A stretch of 64,000 bases of DNA from Gordonia namibiensis NBRC 108229 (GTDB lineage: Bacteria > Actinomycetota > Actinomycetes > Mycobacteriales > Mycobacteriaceae): positions 62,001-126,000 of the forward strand of contig NZ_BAHE01000007.1 in assembly GCF_000298235.1 (NCBI RefSeq), given 5' to 3'. A program made the position numbers and the translations under genes. The notes beneath the pieces were generated by a model, which saw only the letters and a program-made list of their open reading frames with translations, was not told where the DNA came from and did no database searches. Of this stretch, positions 8,156-16,529 are shown in pieces; within the stretch, counting starts at the first letter, position 1; every line of letters starts with the position of its first letter.

Positions 8156-9061
8156 TCACACGCCGGCCGGCACGATGTGGGGGTTGGCCCAGGACGGTGG
8201 TTCGAGTGGCGGGAGCTGGGTGCGGCCGTCCACCGAGAACACCGGTGTCCCGGTGGCCCACGGATAGTGGAGGCTGAAGGCGACGAGGCCTGTGCGCTCG
8301 GCGGCCGGGAGCGTGCACATCTCCAGGACGGTCTGTGCCAGATAGTCCACCGGCTCGGTCTCGTAGCCGGCCGGCAGCAACGCCTCGGCGCCGGGGGTCA
8401 TGATCGCCGTCGACGGTCCGACCGCGTTGACCGCGATGTTGTCGTCGAGCAACTCGGCCGCGAGGCCCTGGGTGAACCGGTGCTGCGCCGCCTTGGCCGA
8501 TGCGTAGATCACGTCGCCGGAGGTCTTGTTGTACTCCCGGAACGGCCGGATGGGGCTCAGCCCGGTCGAGGAGCCGATGTTCACGATCCAACCCGCACCG
8601 TTGCGCCGCATGTGCGGGATCGCCTTCTGGGACAGGAGGAACGGCACCTTGAGGTAGTGCTCGATCGTCCGGTCGAAGGTCGCCACGCTCATGTCCTCGA
8701 CGGACGAGTAGTCGGCGAAGCCGGCGTTGTTGACCAGGATGTCGATGCCGCCGGCGGCCTCGACCACCTCGTCGACGAGGCGGTCGCGCTGTGCGGGATT
8801 CTCGAGATCGGCGGTGATCGCGTGGGCGGTTCCCCCGGCCTCCTCGATCAGGTGCACGGTCTCGTCGAGGGTTCCGGAGATCAACAGCTTCTCGCCGTTG
8901 CGGATCGACGGCGACGGCGTCGAGGATCGCGCGGTCACCACGACGGTCGCCCCGGCGCTCGCGAGCCGCCGGGCGATGCCGCGCCCGATCCCGCGGCTGC
9001 TGCCGGTCACCAGCGCGACCTTGCCGCTCAACTGCTGTGTCCCCGACTGCTGCGGTGTCAC
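8156..9061 (-). CDS. Short-chain dehydrogenase/reductase (second of the cluster)
   Basis: A 301-residue SDR starting at GTG 9061, which overlaps the hydrolase stop as GTGA; a much longer open frame upstream is only the antisense-rich continuation. Motifs: TGSSRGIGRGI near residue 18, NNAG, then NIGSSTGLSPIRPFREYNKTSGDVIYASAK. Two tyrosines (EYNK and YASAK) compete for the catalytic position; the YASAK one fits YxxxK. The insertion before it and the tail PWATGTPVFSVDGRTQLPPLEPPSW are unusual. A 3- or 17-hydroxysteroid dehydrogenase-like role is plausible from context, after ester hydrolysis by the neighbouring esterase. Substrate not proven. Confidence 0.85.
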   Translation of the reverse strand: MTPQQSGTQQLSGKVALVTGSSRGIGRGIARRLASAGATVVVTARSSTPSPSIRNGEKLLISGTLDETVHLIEEAGGTAHAITADLENPAQRDRLVDEVVEAAGGIDILVNNAGFADYSSVEDMSVATFDRTIEHYLKVPFLLSQKAIPHMRRNGAGWIVNIGSSTGLSPIRPFREYNKTSGDVIYASAKAAQHRFTQGLAAELLDDNIAVNAVGPSTAIMTPGAEALLPAGYETEPVDYLAQTVLEMCTLPAAERTGLVAFSLHYPWATGTPVFSVDGRTQLPPLEPPSWANPHIVPAGV

Positions 9062-10044
9062 GGTGCGCTCCTGACATCGTCGTCCGCAGGAGTCGCCGCG
9101 AGAACGTCGCGGATCATCTGCCAGACCTTCTCGCGAGCGGGTGGCGTGAGCGAGAGTTGCGGAAAGGTGAGGAAGCCGTGGAAGAGTCCGTCGAATCGAT
9201 GAGCGATCACCGGGACACCGGCGGCCTCGAGCAATCGGGCGTACTCCTCCCCGGCCGAACACGGCGGGTCGAGTTCGGCGGTGGCCACCACCGCCGGGGG
9301 CAGACCGGCCAATGTGTCTGCGCTGGTGGGGATCACCAGGGCGCTGTGCCGCCCCTGGGGTGCGTACTGCTCCCAATACCACCGCATGGCCTTGGTCGTG
9401 TTGTAGTACCCGACTCCGTAGTCGCGGTACGACGCGGTGTCGAAATCGTCGTCGATCACCGGGTACAGCAGGACCTGGGCGCACACCTTCGGCCCGTTGC
9501 GGTCGCGGGCGGCCAGACTGGTCGTGGCGGCCAGGTTTCCGCCCGCGCTGTCGCCGGCGAGCGCGATGCGGTGCGGGTCCCCACCGAACCCGGAGATGTT
9601 CTCCGACGTCCAGCACAGTGCCCGATAGACATCCTCCATCGCTGCCGGGGCCCGGTGTTCGGGCGCGAGACGGTAGTCGACCGCCACCACGACCGCACCC
9701 ACTTCCGCCGCCATCGATCGACAGAACTCGTCGTGGCTGTCCAGGTCGCAGAAGACGAACCCGCCGCCGTGGGCGAACACGACGACCGGCAGACCTCCGC
9801 TCCTGTCCGCGTCGTCGGAATCGCGGTGCGGCACGAACACTCGCAGCGCCAGGTCGCCGCCCGGTCCGTCGATCGTGAGATCGCGGGCGGTCGCCATGTC
9901 CGGCTGTCGGGTGAGCGGAGCACGCCGAGACACGATGATCTCCCGCAGCTCGCGGGGATCATGTTCGGTCACGTCGGGGAATCCTGCTTCGAGGGCGGTC
10001 AGCATCGCTTCGACGTCGGGATGCAGGTCGCTACGACGACTCAT
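9058..10044 (-). CDS. HSL-family (family IV) esterase/lipase
   Basis: A 328-residue alpha/beta hydrolase. FAHGGGFVFCD gives the HGGG oxyanion hole of hormone-sensitive-lipase-type esterases, VDYRLAPEH follows, and GDSAGG carries the nucleophile. The acid is expected in AELDPPCSAGEEYA and the His is in FDGLFHGF. These enzymes hydrolyse short acyl esters. It lies directly downstream of the PAMO-type BVMO, an arrangement in which the BVMO makes an acetate ester from a methyl ketone and the esterase releases acetate plus the alcohol. That job assignment is an inference from order; the family call is firm. The end is coupled to the SDR by a GTGA overlap. Confidence 0.9.
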   Translation of the reverse strand: MSRRSDLHPDVEAMLTALEAGFPDVTEHDPRELREIIVSRRAPLTRQPDMATARDLTIDGPGGDLALRVFVPHRDSDDADRSGGLPVVVFAHGGGFVFCDLDSHDEFCRSMAAEVGAVVVAVDYRLAPEHRAPAAMEDVYRALCWTSENISGFGGDPHRIALAGDSAGGNLAATTSLAARDRNGPKVCAQVLLYPVIDDDFDTASYRDYGVGYYNTTKAMRWYWEQYAPQGRHSALVIPTSADTLAGLPPAVVATAELDPPCSAGEEYARLLEAAGVPVIAHRFDGLFHGFLTFPQLSLTPPAREKVWQMIRDVLAATPADDDVRSAP

Positions 10045-10104
10045 GTCGGTGTCCTATCCGTCGGTGTTCCATCCGTCTGGATGGTGTGGGATCGCGTCAT
10101 CGGG

Positions 10105-11724
10105 TCAGGTGATCTCGAAGCCCTTGTAACCGGCCTCGGCCACCTCGGCGCACACGTTCGCGTAGTTCCCGAACCCGCCGATGTACGGCATGAAGACGCG
10201 GGGTTTACCCTCGATGTTGGCGCCCATGTACCACGAGTTCGCCGAGGGGAACAGGGTGCCGGCCGCCTTGGCCGAACACTCGGCGACCCAGCTGTCGACC
10301 GCGTCGTTCTCCGCCTCGATGGTCGCCGAATTGTGTTCGTCGAGATGACGGATGGCGTCGGCGACCCAGTCCACATGCTGTTCGGCACCGAGGACCATGT
10401 TGGCCAGGACGCTCGGGCTCCCCGGCCCGGTGAGGATGAACATGTTCGGGAAGCCGTGCACCGCCAGGCCGAGGTAGGTGCGGGGCCCCGCGGCCCATTC
10501 CTCGGTGAGAGTGCGTTCGCCACGTCCGCGGATGTCGATGCGGGACAACGATCCGGTCATCGCGTCGAACCCGGTGGCGAAGATGAGCATGTCGAGCTCG
10601 ATGTTCTCCCCCGAGGTCCGGACCCCGGTCCTGGTGATCTCCTCGATCGGGGTCTCGCGCAGGTTGACCAGGGTCACGTTGCTGCGGTTGAACGTCTCGA
10701 AATACCCACTGTCGGTGACGATCCGCTTGGTGCCGATCGGGTGATCCGTCGGGATCAGGATGTCGGCGACGGCCGGGTCCCGGACGATCTCCCGGATGCG
10801 CGCCTCGACGTATTCACGCGCGGTGTCGTTGGCCGCGAGGTTGGTGGTCTGGTCGGGGAACGCCTTGGCGAACAGATAGCCGCCGCGTTGCCACCACTCG
10901 TCGTAGACGCGGGTACGTTCCGCCTCGTCCACCTCGAGTGCACCCTTGGGGTACGGAGCGTTCGGGGTCCCTCCCCCGCTCATCCGGGAGAGCCGGCGGC
11001 GTTCGGCGTAGTTGGCCTTGACCTCGGCGATGGTCTCCTCGGACAGCGGCCGGTTACCCGCGGGGATGGAGTAGTTGGGACTGCGCTGGAACACCACGAG
11101 GTGTTCGGCACTCTCGGCGATCACCGGGATCGACTGGATGCCCGACGACCCGGTGCCGATGACACCCACGCGTTTGCCGGCGAAATCGACGTCGTGATGC
11201 GGCCATTCACCGGTGTGGTAGGTCTCACCGGCGAACAGATCACGGCCCGGGATGTCGGGTTTGTTGGTCGCGGAGAGAACGCCGGTCGCCATGATCAGGA
11301 ACCGCGCGGTCACGGTGGAGCCGGTGTCGGTGCTCACCGACCACTGCGCGAGTTCCTCGTCGTAGGTGGCCGCGGTGACCCGTGTGAGGAAGTCGAAGGC
11401 ACTTCGGAGGTCGAACCGGTCCGCGACATGACGCAGGTAGGCGAGGATCTCCGCCTGCGTCGCGAAACGCTCGGTCCAGGTCCATTCCTGTTGCAGGTCT
11501 TCGTCGAATGAGTACGAGTAGTCGATGCTCTCCACATCGCACCGCGCCCCGGGGTACCGATTGTGGTACCAGGTTCCGCCGACGTCCGCGGCGGACTCGA
11601 AACCGTGCACGTCGAGGCCCTCGCCGCGGAGCTTGTGGACGGCGTAGAGGCCGGAGATGCCCGCGCCGATGACGATCACGTCGTGATCGGTCGTCCGCGC
11701 CCCCTGCGTGTCTGAGATGGTCAC
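10105..11724 (-). CDS. Baeyer-Villiger monooxygenase (PAMO/steroid monooxygenase type)
   Basis: A 539-residue enzyme starting at GTG 11724 in a GTGA overlap with the dioxygenase stop; 539 residues is the normal type I BVMO length. Motifs: GAGISG (20-25), GGTWYHNRYPGARCD, the fingerprint FAGETYHTGEWP (164-175), GTGSSG for NADPH, and a C-terminal FPNMFILTGPGSPS / SWYMGANIEGKPR typical of phenylacetone and steroid monooxygenases. Such enzymes convert a methyl ketone to an acetate ester; the Rhodococcus steroid monooxygenase turns progesterone into testosterone acetate. Next to an HSL esterase and SDRs this supports side-chain removal from a C21-like steroid. A cyclic-ketone substrate remains possible. 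Confidence 0.92.
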   Translation of the reverse strand: MTISDTQGARTTDHDVIVIGAGISGLYAVHKLRGEGLDVHGFESAADVGGTWYHNRYPGARCDVESIDYSYSFDEDLQQEWTWTERFATQAEILAYLRHVADRFDLRSAFDFLTRVTAATYDEELAQWSVSTDTGSTVTARFLIMATGVLSATNKPDIPGRDLFAGETYHTGEWPHHDVDFAGKRVGVIGTGSSGIQSIPVIAESAEHLVVFQRSPNYSIPAGNRPLSEETIAEVKANYAERRRLSRMSGGGTPNAPYPKGALEVDEAERTRVYDEWWQRGGYLFAKAFPDQTTNLAANDTAREYVEARIREIVRDPAVADILIPTDHPIGTKRIVTDSGYFETFNRSNVTLVNLRETPIEEITRTGVRTSGENIELDMLIFATGFDAMTGSLSRIDIRGRGERTLTEEWAAGPRTYLGLAVHGFPNMFILTGPGSPSVLANMVLGAEQHVDWVADAIRHLDEHNSATIEAENDAVDSWVAECSAKAAGTLFPSANSWYMGANIEGKPRVFMPYIGGFGNYANVCAEVAEAGYKGFEIT

Positions 11725-12632
11725 GATGCTGACTCCTTGGCCTGCCGGGCCCACATCCACTCGTGGCCCCAATAACTGTCGGCGGTGATTTCTTCTGCGG
11801 TGTAATGAGTTTCGTCGACCAGCATCCCGCCGGTGCCGTACTCGATGTCCCAACCACCCGGTACCCGGACGTAGAACGAGACCATCTTGTCGTTGGTGTG
11901 CCTGCCCAGAGTCGATGAGACCGGGAAGTCGCGGGCCATGACCTGGTCGTACGCCCGGCCGACGGCGTCGAGTTCGTCGACCTCGACCATCACGTGGATG
12001 AGCCCGGGGTCACGCCCTTCCAGCGCCGGCATTATGGCGAGGCTGTGGTGCCGCTGGTTGATCCCGAGGAAGCGGATCCTCGACGGCGGCATCCCGGGCG
12101 GCGTGGGCATCCGGAACGCCCCCCGCGGCAGGAATCCCAGTGTCTCGGTGTAGAACACGTAGGACTCGTCGAAGTTGGCCGTCGGCATCACGACGTGCCC
12201 CAGCCCCTGGGGGCCGGTGATGAACTTCTGTCCGTACCTGGTGAGAACCGGGCTGTGGTCGAGCACCGGGCCGTGGAAGATCTCGAGCGGCGTTCCGCCG
12301 GGATCCTTCAGGCTGATGCCGGCCTCGATCCGTCGGTGATCACACAGGTCCTGGTCCATCTCCGAGTACGGGGTCCCGGCCTCGTCGAGCACTCGCCGGA
12401 GTTCGGCGAGTGCGAGGTGGTCGCGCACCTCCCAGCCGACTGCCGTGACCCGGTCGGCATTGCCTCGTTCCACAGTTATCCGAGCTGTGCGCTCGTCCAT
12501 CCGGAAGTGAAGCGCATCCTCTTCGGGTCCGGTCCCCGGCGCGAATCCTAGTACCTCGAAACCCAACTCGCGCCACCGATCGATGTCGGTGGCCATCACC
12601 CGTACGTAGCCGAGCGCTGCGATCAGACCCAT
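11721..12632 (-). CDS. Type I extradiol dioxygenase (HsaC/BphC-like)
   Basis: A 303-residue two-domain VOC protein. The C-terminal domain carries the Fe(II) ligands His146 (GLGHVVM), His213 (LIHVMVE) and Glu264 (WDIEYG). The second-sphere residues His195 (QRHHS), His245 (GRHTND) and Tyr254 (SFYVRV) line up with BphC His195, His241 and Tyr250. It should cleave a catechol ring next to the hydroxyls. In the steroid pathway HsaC opens ring A of 3,4-DHSA. The upstream HsaA-like oxygenase would supply the catechol and the HsaD-like hydrolase would process the product. Full active site, normal length; the exact catechol is inferred. Confidence 0.92.
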   Translation of the reverse strand: MGLIAALGYVRVMATDIDRWRELGFEVLGFAPGTGPEEDALHFRMDERTARITVERGNADRVTAVGWEVRDHLALAELRRVLDEAGTPYSEMDQDLCDHRRIEAGISLKDPGGTPLEIFHGPVLDHSPVLTRYGQKFITGPQGLGHVVMPTANFDESYVFYTETLGFLPRGAFRMPTPPGMPPSRIRFLGINQRHHSLAIMPALEGRDPGLIHVMVEVDELDAVGRAYDQVMARDFPVSSTLGRHTNDKMVSFYVRVPGGWDIEYGTGGMLVDETHYTAEEITADSYWGHEWMWARQAKESAS

Positions 12633-12649
12633 CGTCGTGATCCCCCGGC

Positions 12650-13834
12650 TCAGATCATCACCCGCAGGGGACCTGCGGGGACCTCGACACCCAGGGACGC
12701 CAGCGCGGCGGCGTGATAGGTGGTGCTGGTGACATGGATCGCGTGGTGCAGTCCGGCGTGCGCGTCCCGCCAGAACCGCTGCAACGGATTGTCCATCCGC
12801 AGCGCGTTGCCGCCAGACCGATCGAAGATCTCGTCGGCCGCGCGGACCGCGCGCCAGGCGGCACGGATCTGATTGCGTCGCGAGGTGGCCCGCATCTCGA
12901 AGTCGATCTCGGTACCGGCGTCGACGAGGTCGTAGATGCGATCGACGTTGCCCAAGAGCTGTTGCCGGGCGGCGTCGATCTCGGCGGCCGCCTCACCGAG
13001 TGCGTGCAGGACGTAGGGGTCGTCCTTGATCGCGCCACCCGTTGCGGCCACCCGATCGCGCTGATAGGCGATTCCCGCTGCCAGCACACCTTCACAGATA
13101 CCGATGGTCGCCGAGGTGATCCCCAGCGGGAACATCGTCGACCACGGCATCTTGTAGAGCGTCTCGGTGACGCCGTACTCCTTCGCCGCAGTGCCGTCGA
13201 TGACGTCCCCGGAGCGCATCACACGATGTGCCGGGATGAAGGCGTCCTCGACGATGATGTCCTTGCTGCCGGTTCCCCGGAGCCCCACCACATCCCAGGA
13301 ATCCTCGACGATCTGGTAGTCCGACCGCGGCAGGATGACATGCAGACCGACCGGCGGCATCAGCGGTTTGCCGTCCGCGTCACCGGTGAAGGCGCCGAGG
13401 AAGATCCAGTCGCAGTGGTCGGTGCCGGAGGAGAACTGCCACCGCCCCGTCATCCGGTAACCGCCCTCGACGGGTGTTGCGACACCACCGGGCATGTAGG
13501 GCGACGCCTGCCAGGTGTCCGAGTCGCCGCCGAGCACTTCGTCCTGGACCCGCGGGTCGGCGAAGGCCAGCTGCCACGGGTGGACGCCGACGATCCCGCC
13601 GATCCATCCGGCCGACCCGTAGATGCCCGCCGTCCCCATCACGGTTTCGGCGAACTCCCTCGGGTGCGCCTCGTACCCGTCGTAGGTCTTGCGCTGGAGC
13701 AGCCGGATGATGCCGGATTGCTTGAGTCCCTTCGCGACATCGTCGGAGAGTCGTCCGAGTTTCTCGGACTCCTCCGCACCCGCGCGCAGTTCGTCGGCCA
13801 TGTCCATGACCTTGTCGAGCACTTCGTGGCTCAT
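12650..13834 (-). CDS. HsaA-like flavin-dependent monooxygenase, oxygenase component
   Basis: A 394-residue protein of the acyl-CoA-dehydrogenase fold. Instead of acyl-CoA residues it has the pattern of class D flavin monooxygenases: GIIRLLQRKTYDGYEAHPREFAETV, then GWIGGIVGVHPWQLAFADPRVQDEV, GRWQFSSGTDHCDWIFLGA, VGLRGTGSKDIIVEDAFIPAHRV, and a C-terminal FWRDAHAGLHHAIH. These match HsaA of the cholesterol pathway in order and length. HsaA hydroxylates 3-HSA to the catechol using reduced flavin from HsaB, here probably the product of 2997-3524. A clear Shine-Dalgarno GAGGAG precedes ATG 13834. A distinct phenolic substrate is possible because this is a paralogous set away from the KstR boxes. 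Confidence 0.9.
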   Translation of the reverse strand: MSHEVLDKVMDMADELRAGAEESEKLGRLSDDVAKGLKQSGIIRLLQRKTYDGYEAHPREFAETVMGTAGIYGSAGWIGGIVGVHPWQLAFADPRVQDEVLGGDSDTWQASPYMPGGVATPVEGGYRMTGRWQFSSGTDHCDWIFLGAFTGDADGKPLMPPVGLHVILPRSDYQIVEDSWDVVGLRGTGSKDIIVEDAFIPAHRVMRSGDVIDGTAAKEYGVTETLYKMPWSTMFPLGITSATIGICEGVLAAGIAYQRDRVAATGGAIKDDPYVLHALGEAAAEIDAARQQLLGNVDRIYDLVDAGTEIDFEMRATSRRNQIRAAWRAVRAADEIFDRSGGNALRMDNPLQRFWRDAHAGLHHAIHVTSTTYHAAALASLGVEVPAGPLRVMI

Positions 13835-13886
13835 AGGTGTTCTCCTCAGAAGTGAGCGCCGGCGGCGCTCGGTGTTGTCGATGGGG

Positions 13887-15092
13887 TCAGGACACGGACT
13901 GGCCGGCGCCCTCGCGGTTCGGTGCCGAGGCCGGGTTCTGCGCCAGGGCGCTTCGCCCGGCGGCGAGGTTCTCGTCGACCTCGGCTTGCCAGCTCTTCAG
14001 TGCGCGTTCGGTGTCGATCTGGTACTCGAATCGATTGACCATCTCCGGCGCGATGTCCTCGACGTCGACGTAGAACTGCTCGTACCAGCGCCGGAGCTGG
14101 TAGACAGGCCCGTCTTCTTCGCACAGCAGAGGATTGTCGATGCGCGACTTGTTCTTCCAGATCTGCACGTCCTGTTCGAAGCCGATGGCGACTCCCTTCG
14201 CAACGGCCTGTGCGATCTGGTTCGCCTGCTCGTCGGCCATCCCCGCGGGCTTCTCGACGAGCACGCCGTACTGCAGCCGGAACGATGTCGGCGAGATCGG
14301 ATAGTGGCAGTTGACCAGGTAGATGTTCGGGTCGCCGTCGTGATCACGGCCGCCGCTCCAGAGCTTGTCGATCATGTACGAGGGTCCGAAATACGATGCG
14401 TCGGACTGGCTCTCGGTGCTGTAGTTGGTGCTCTGGCTCACCCCGGCCGCATCCGCGCGGGGTCGCGACCGCATGACCTGACTGGCGATGTGCCCCTCGA
14501 AGACGTTCTTGAAGTAGGTCGGCATGCCGTAGTGCACGTAGAAGAAGTGCGCCATGTCGACGACGTTGTCGACGATCTCGCGGCAGTGCGATCCGGTCAC
14601 GTCGATCGAGTTCCACACCCAGTCGGTCCAGCCCTCGTCGCCGTAGGTCGGGATCTCCGGGATGGCGAGCTCGGGGGGCGGAACCGATCCCTGCGGATCG
14701 TGCCAGACGAACAGCTGGCCACTCACCACCGTGGACGTCCAGGCCCGTGTTCGCGCAATGGGCGGAACCCTTTTCGCGTACGGGATCCCGGCGCACTTGC
14801 CGTCGCCGCGCCAACGCCAGTCGTGGAAGGGGCAGGCGATCGTGTTGCCCTTGACGGTTCCGAGCGCCAGGTTGCCGCCCATGTGCCGGCAGAAGGCGTC
14901 GAGCACGTTCAACGTGCCGCCCTCGCCGGCGAAGACCACGAGTTCGGTACCGAACGCGGCCACCTGGTGCGGAGCTCCGTCGGCGAAATCGCGAACCAGT
15001 CCGAGGCAGTGCCATCCCCGGGCGTAACGCTGTGGCGGCGCACCGGTGTCGATGTCCCTGACTTCGCCGCTGGGTTCGATGGTCGTACTCAC
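13887..15092 (-). CDS. KshA-like Rieske non-haem iron oxygenase
   Basis: A 401-residue oxygenase starting at GTG 15092 with AGGAGG just upstream; the longer frame from 15185 lacks a ribosome site. The Rieske cluster ligands are Cys68-His70 (FCRHMGG) and Cys87-His90 (CPFHDW). The catalytic iron ligands are His182 and His187 (DMAHFFYVH) and Asp308 (FEQDVQIW), as in KshA. Also KshA-like are GRDHDGDPNIYLV and the C-terminal YEQFYVDVEDI. KshA 9alpha-hydroxylates 3-ketosteroids, which with KstD breaks ring B. The reductase gene lies directly upstream. It may be a KshA paralogue with a different substrate preference; a 3-ketosteroid is the best guess. Confidence 0.92.
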   Translation of the reverse strand: MSTTIEPSGEVRDIDTGAPPQRYARGWHCLGLVRDFADGAPHQVAAFGTELVVFAGEGGTLNVLDAFCRHMGGNLALGTVKGNTIACPFHDWRWRGDGKCAGIPYAKRVPPIARTRAWTSTVVSGQLFVWHDPQGSVPPPELAIPEIPTYGDEGWTDWVWNSIDVTGSHCREIVDNVVDMAHFFYVHYGMPTYFKNVFEGHIASQVMRSRPRADAAGVSQSTNYSTESQSDASYFGPSYMIDKLWSGGRDHDGDPNIYLVNCHYPISPTSFRLQYGVLVEKPAGMADEQANQIAQAVAKGVAIGFEQDVQIWKNKSRIDNPLLCEEDGPVYQLRRWYEQFYVDVEDIAPEMVNRFEYQIDTERALKSWQAEVDENLAAGRSALAQNPASAPNREGAGQSVS

Positions 15093-15218
15093 AACGCCTC
15101 CTGATCGGATGATCGCGACCGTGCCACTCGTCGCGGTGTCCTCAGCTTGGCAACCAGGGCGCCCGGTGTGACGTGGGTCTCCCATCGAGTGGGAGGGCTT
15201 TTCGGCACCACCGCGAGT

Positions 15219-16292
15219 TCAGTACTCGATCGTGATCTTCTCGCCCACCGACTCGGCCTGGCAGGCCAGGATGTATCCCTCGGCGATCTCGTCGTCGGAC
15301 AGAATCTCGTTGTGCGCCAATCGAACCTCACCCGAGGTGAGACTGCAGACGCACGCGCTGCACGCCCCTTCCCGGCAGGAGAACGGCGCATCGAGACCCG
15401 CCTCCAGCAGCGCGTCGAGGAGCTTCTTCCGGCCCCTCCAGGGCACCACGTGCGATTCGCCGTCGAGGTGGACCTCGACCGAACACCCCGGATCGTCGTC
15501 GTCCTCGGGCGCCTCGTCCCCGACGGGGCCGGCGGCGTCGAAGGGGTTGCCCTGCAACGAGACGAACCGCTCCGCATGAACCCGACCACGCTCGATGCCC
15601 AGCGCCTCGCACACCGAGGCGACGAGGTCCATCAGCGGCGGCGGTCCGCACACGTAGACCTGCCGGTCGAGGTATGGCTGCAGCAGAGCAGACAGGCCCG
15701 CACCGGTCGGCCGCCCCTGGACGGAGTCCAGCAGGTGGACGACGCTGAACCGGGTGCCGTGGCGATCCGCGAGCTCACGCAGCTCCTCCGCGAAGACGAC
15801 CGACCGCTCGTCGCGGTTGGCGTAGATGAGCGCGACGTGTCCGGAACCCGCGACGAGGATCGACTTCGCGATCGAGATCACCGGGGTGATGCCGCTCCCG
15901 CCGGCGATGAGCACGACCGACTCGTCGAGCGACTTCGGGCCGAACGTACCCGCCGGCGGGAGGACCTCGAGTTCATCCCCCGACGTGATCGTGTCGCAGA
16001 CCCAGTTGGAGCCGTGACCGCCGTGCACGCGTTTGACCGTGACCTTGAGGGTCGTGTCCACGTGAGGCGAACTCGCGAGCGAATAGCATCGCGCTCCCCC
16101 TCGGCCCTGGTCGGGCACCCGGATGGTCAAGAACTGGCCCGCGGAGTAGCCGAACGCCGCAGTGTCCTCGGGCGCGGGTTCGACCAGCAACGACCTGGTG
16201 TCGTGCGTCTCGTCGACGACACCGACGACCCTGACTCTCCGGCCGCGCCGATCGTCACGGCCGTCAATCCTGTCCCAGATCATGGTGCCCAC
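15219..16292 (-). CDS. KshB-like ferredoxin-NAD(P)H reductase with C-terminal [2Fe-2S] domain
   Basis: A 357-residue electron-transfer protein. The order is an FAD domain (RCYSLASSP near 85), an NAD(P)H domain (GGSGITP, then YVCGPPPLMD) and a plant-type [2Fe-2S] domain with CREGACSACVC and the last Cys in LACQAES. This is the KshB/HmpA arrangement. It should reduce the adjacent Rieske oxygenase. It is first in the minus-strand run, facing the IclR gene. Start: GTG 16292 or ATG 16283 (Met4); both have only a weak G-rich ribosome site. An acidic linker (EAPEDDDDPG, about 270) separates reductase and ferredoxin parts. Confidence 0.92.
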   Translation of the reverse strand: MGTMIWDRIDGRDDRRGRRVRVVGVVDETHDTRSLLVEPAPEDTAAFGYSAGQFLTIRVPDQGRGGARCYSLASSPHVDTTLKVTVKRVHGGHGSNWVCDTITSGDELEVLPPAGTFGPKSLDESVVLIAGGSGITPVISIAKSILVAGSGHVALIYANRDERSVVFAEELRELADRHGTRFSVVHLLDSVQGRPTGAGLSALLQPYLDRQVYVCGPPPLMDLVASVCEALGIERGRVHAERFVSLQGNPFDAAGPVGDEAPEDDDDPGCSVEVHLDGESHVVPWRGRKKLLDALLEAGLDAPFSCREGACSACVCSLTSGEVRLAHNEILSDDEIAEGYILACQAESVGEKITIEY

Positions 16293-16327
16293 CCATCCGA
16301 TGTGTCATGTACCGTTTCGACATCCGA

Positions 16328-16349
16328 TCGAGTGACCCAGGCCACTCGA
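16328..16349. promoter_or_regulatory. Inverted repeat, candidate IclR operator
   Basis: TCGAGTG and CACTCGA flank an 8-base spacer in the 237-bp gap between the divergent reductase and IclR genes. The position, between two divergent starts, is what an operator for local and autoregulation needs. The rest of the gap shows no better palindrome. Assignment to the IclR protein is inference. Confidence 0.45.
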
Positions 16350-16529
16350 AGCGCCGAACAGACGGGAATCATACGAATCGGCGCCCCCGATTCCGGCGGT
16401 CGTTCCGCTGGACGGGAAGCCCATCGGCGGAGGCCGTCCGCCGGGGCGAAGATGGGCAACCGGACCAGCACCCCGTGGCGAGAGCCACAACACGCGGGGT
16501 ACTGTGACGAGCATCACGGAGGAGGATTG

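Noticed and set aside
9037-11511. Open plus-strand frame of about 820 codons
   Set aside because: It is antisense to the SDR, esterase and BVMO genes, which have clear motifs. High GC third positions leave the opposite strand open.
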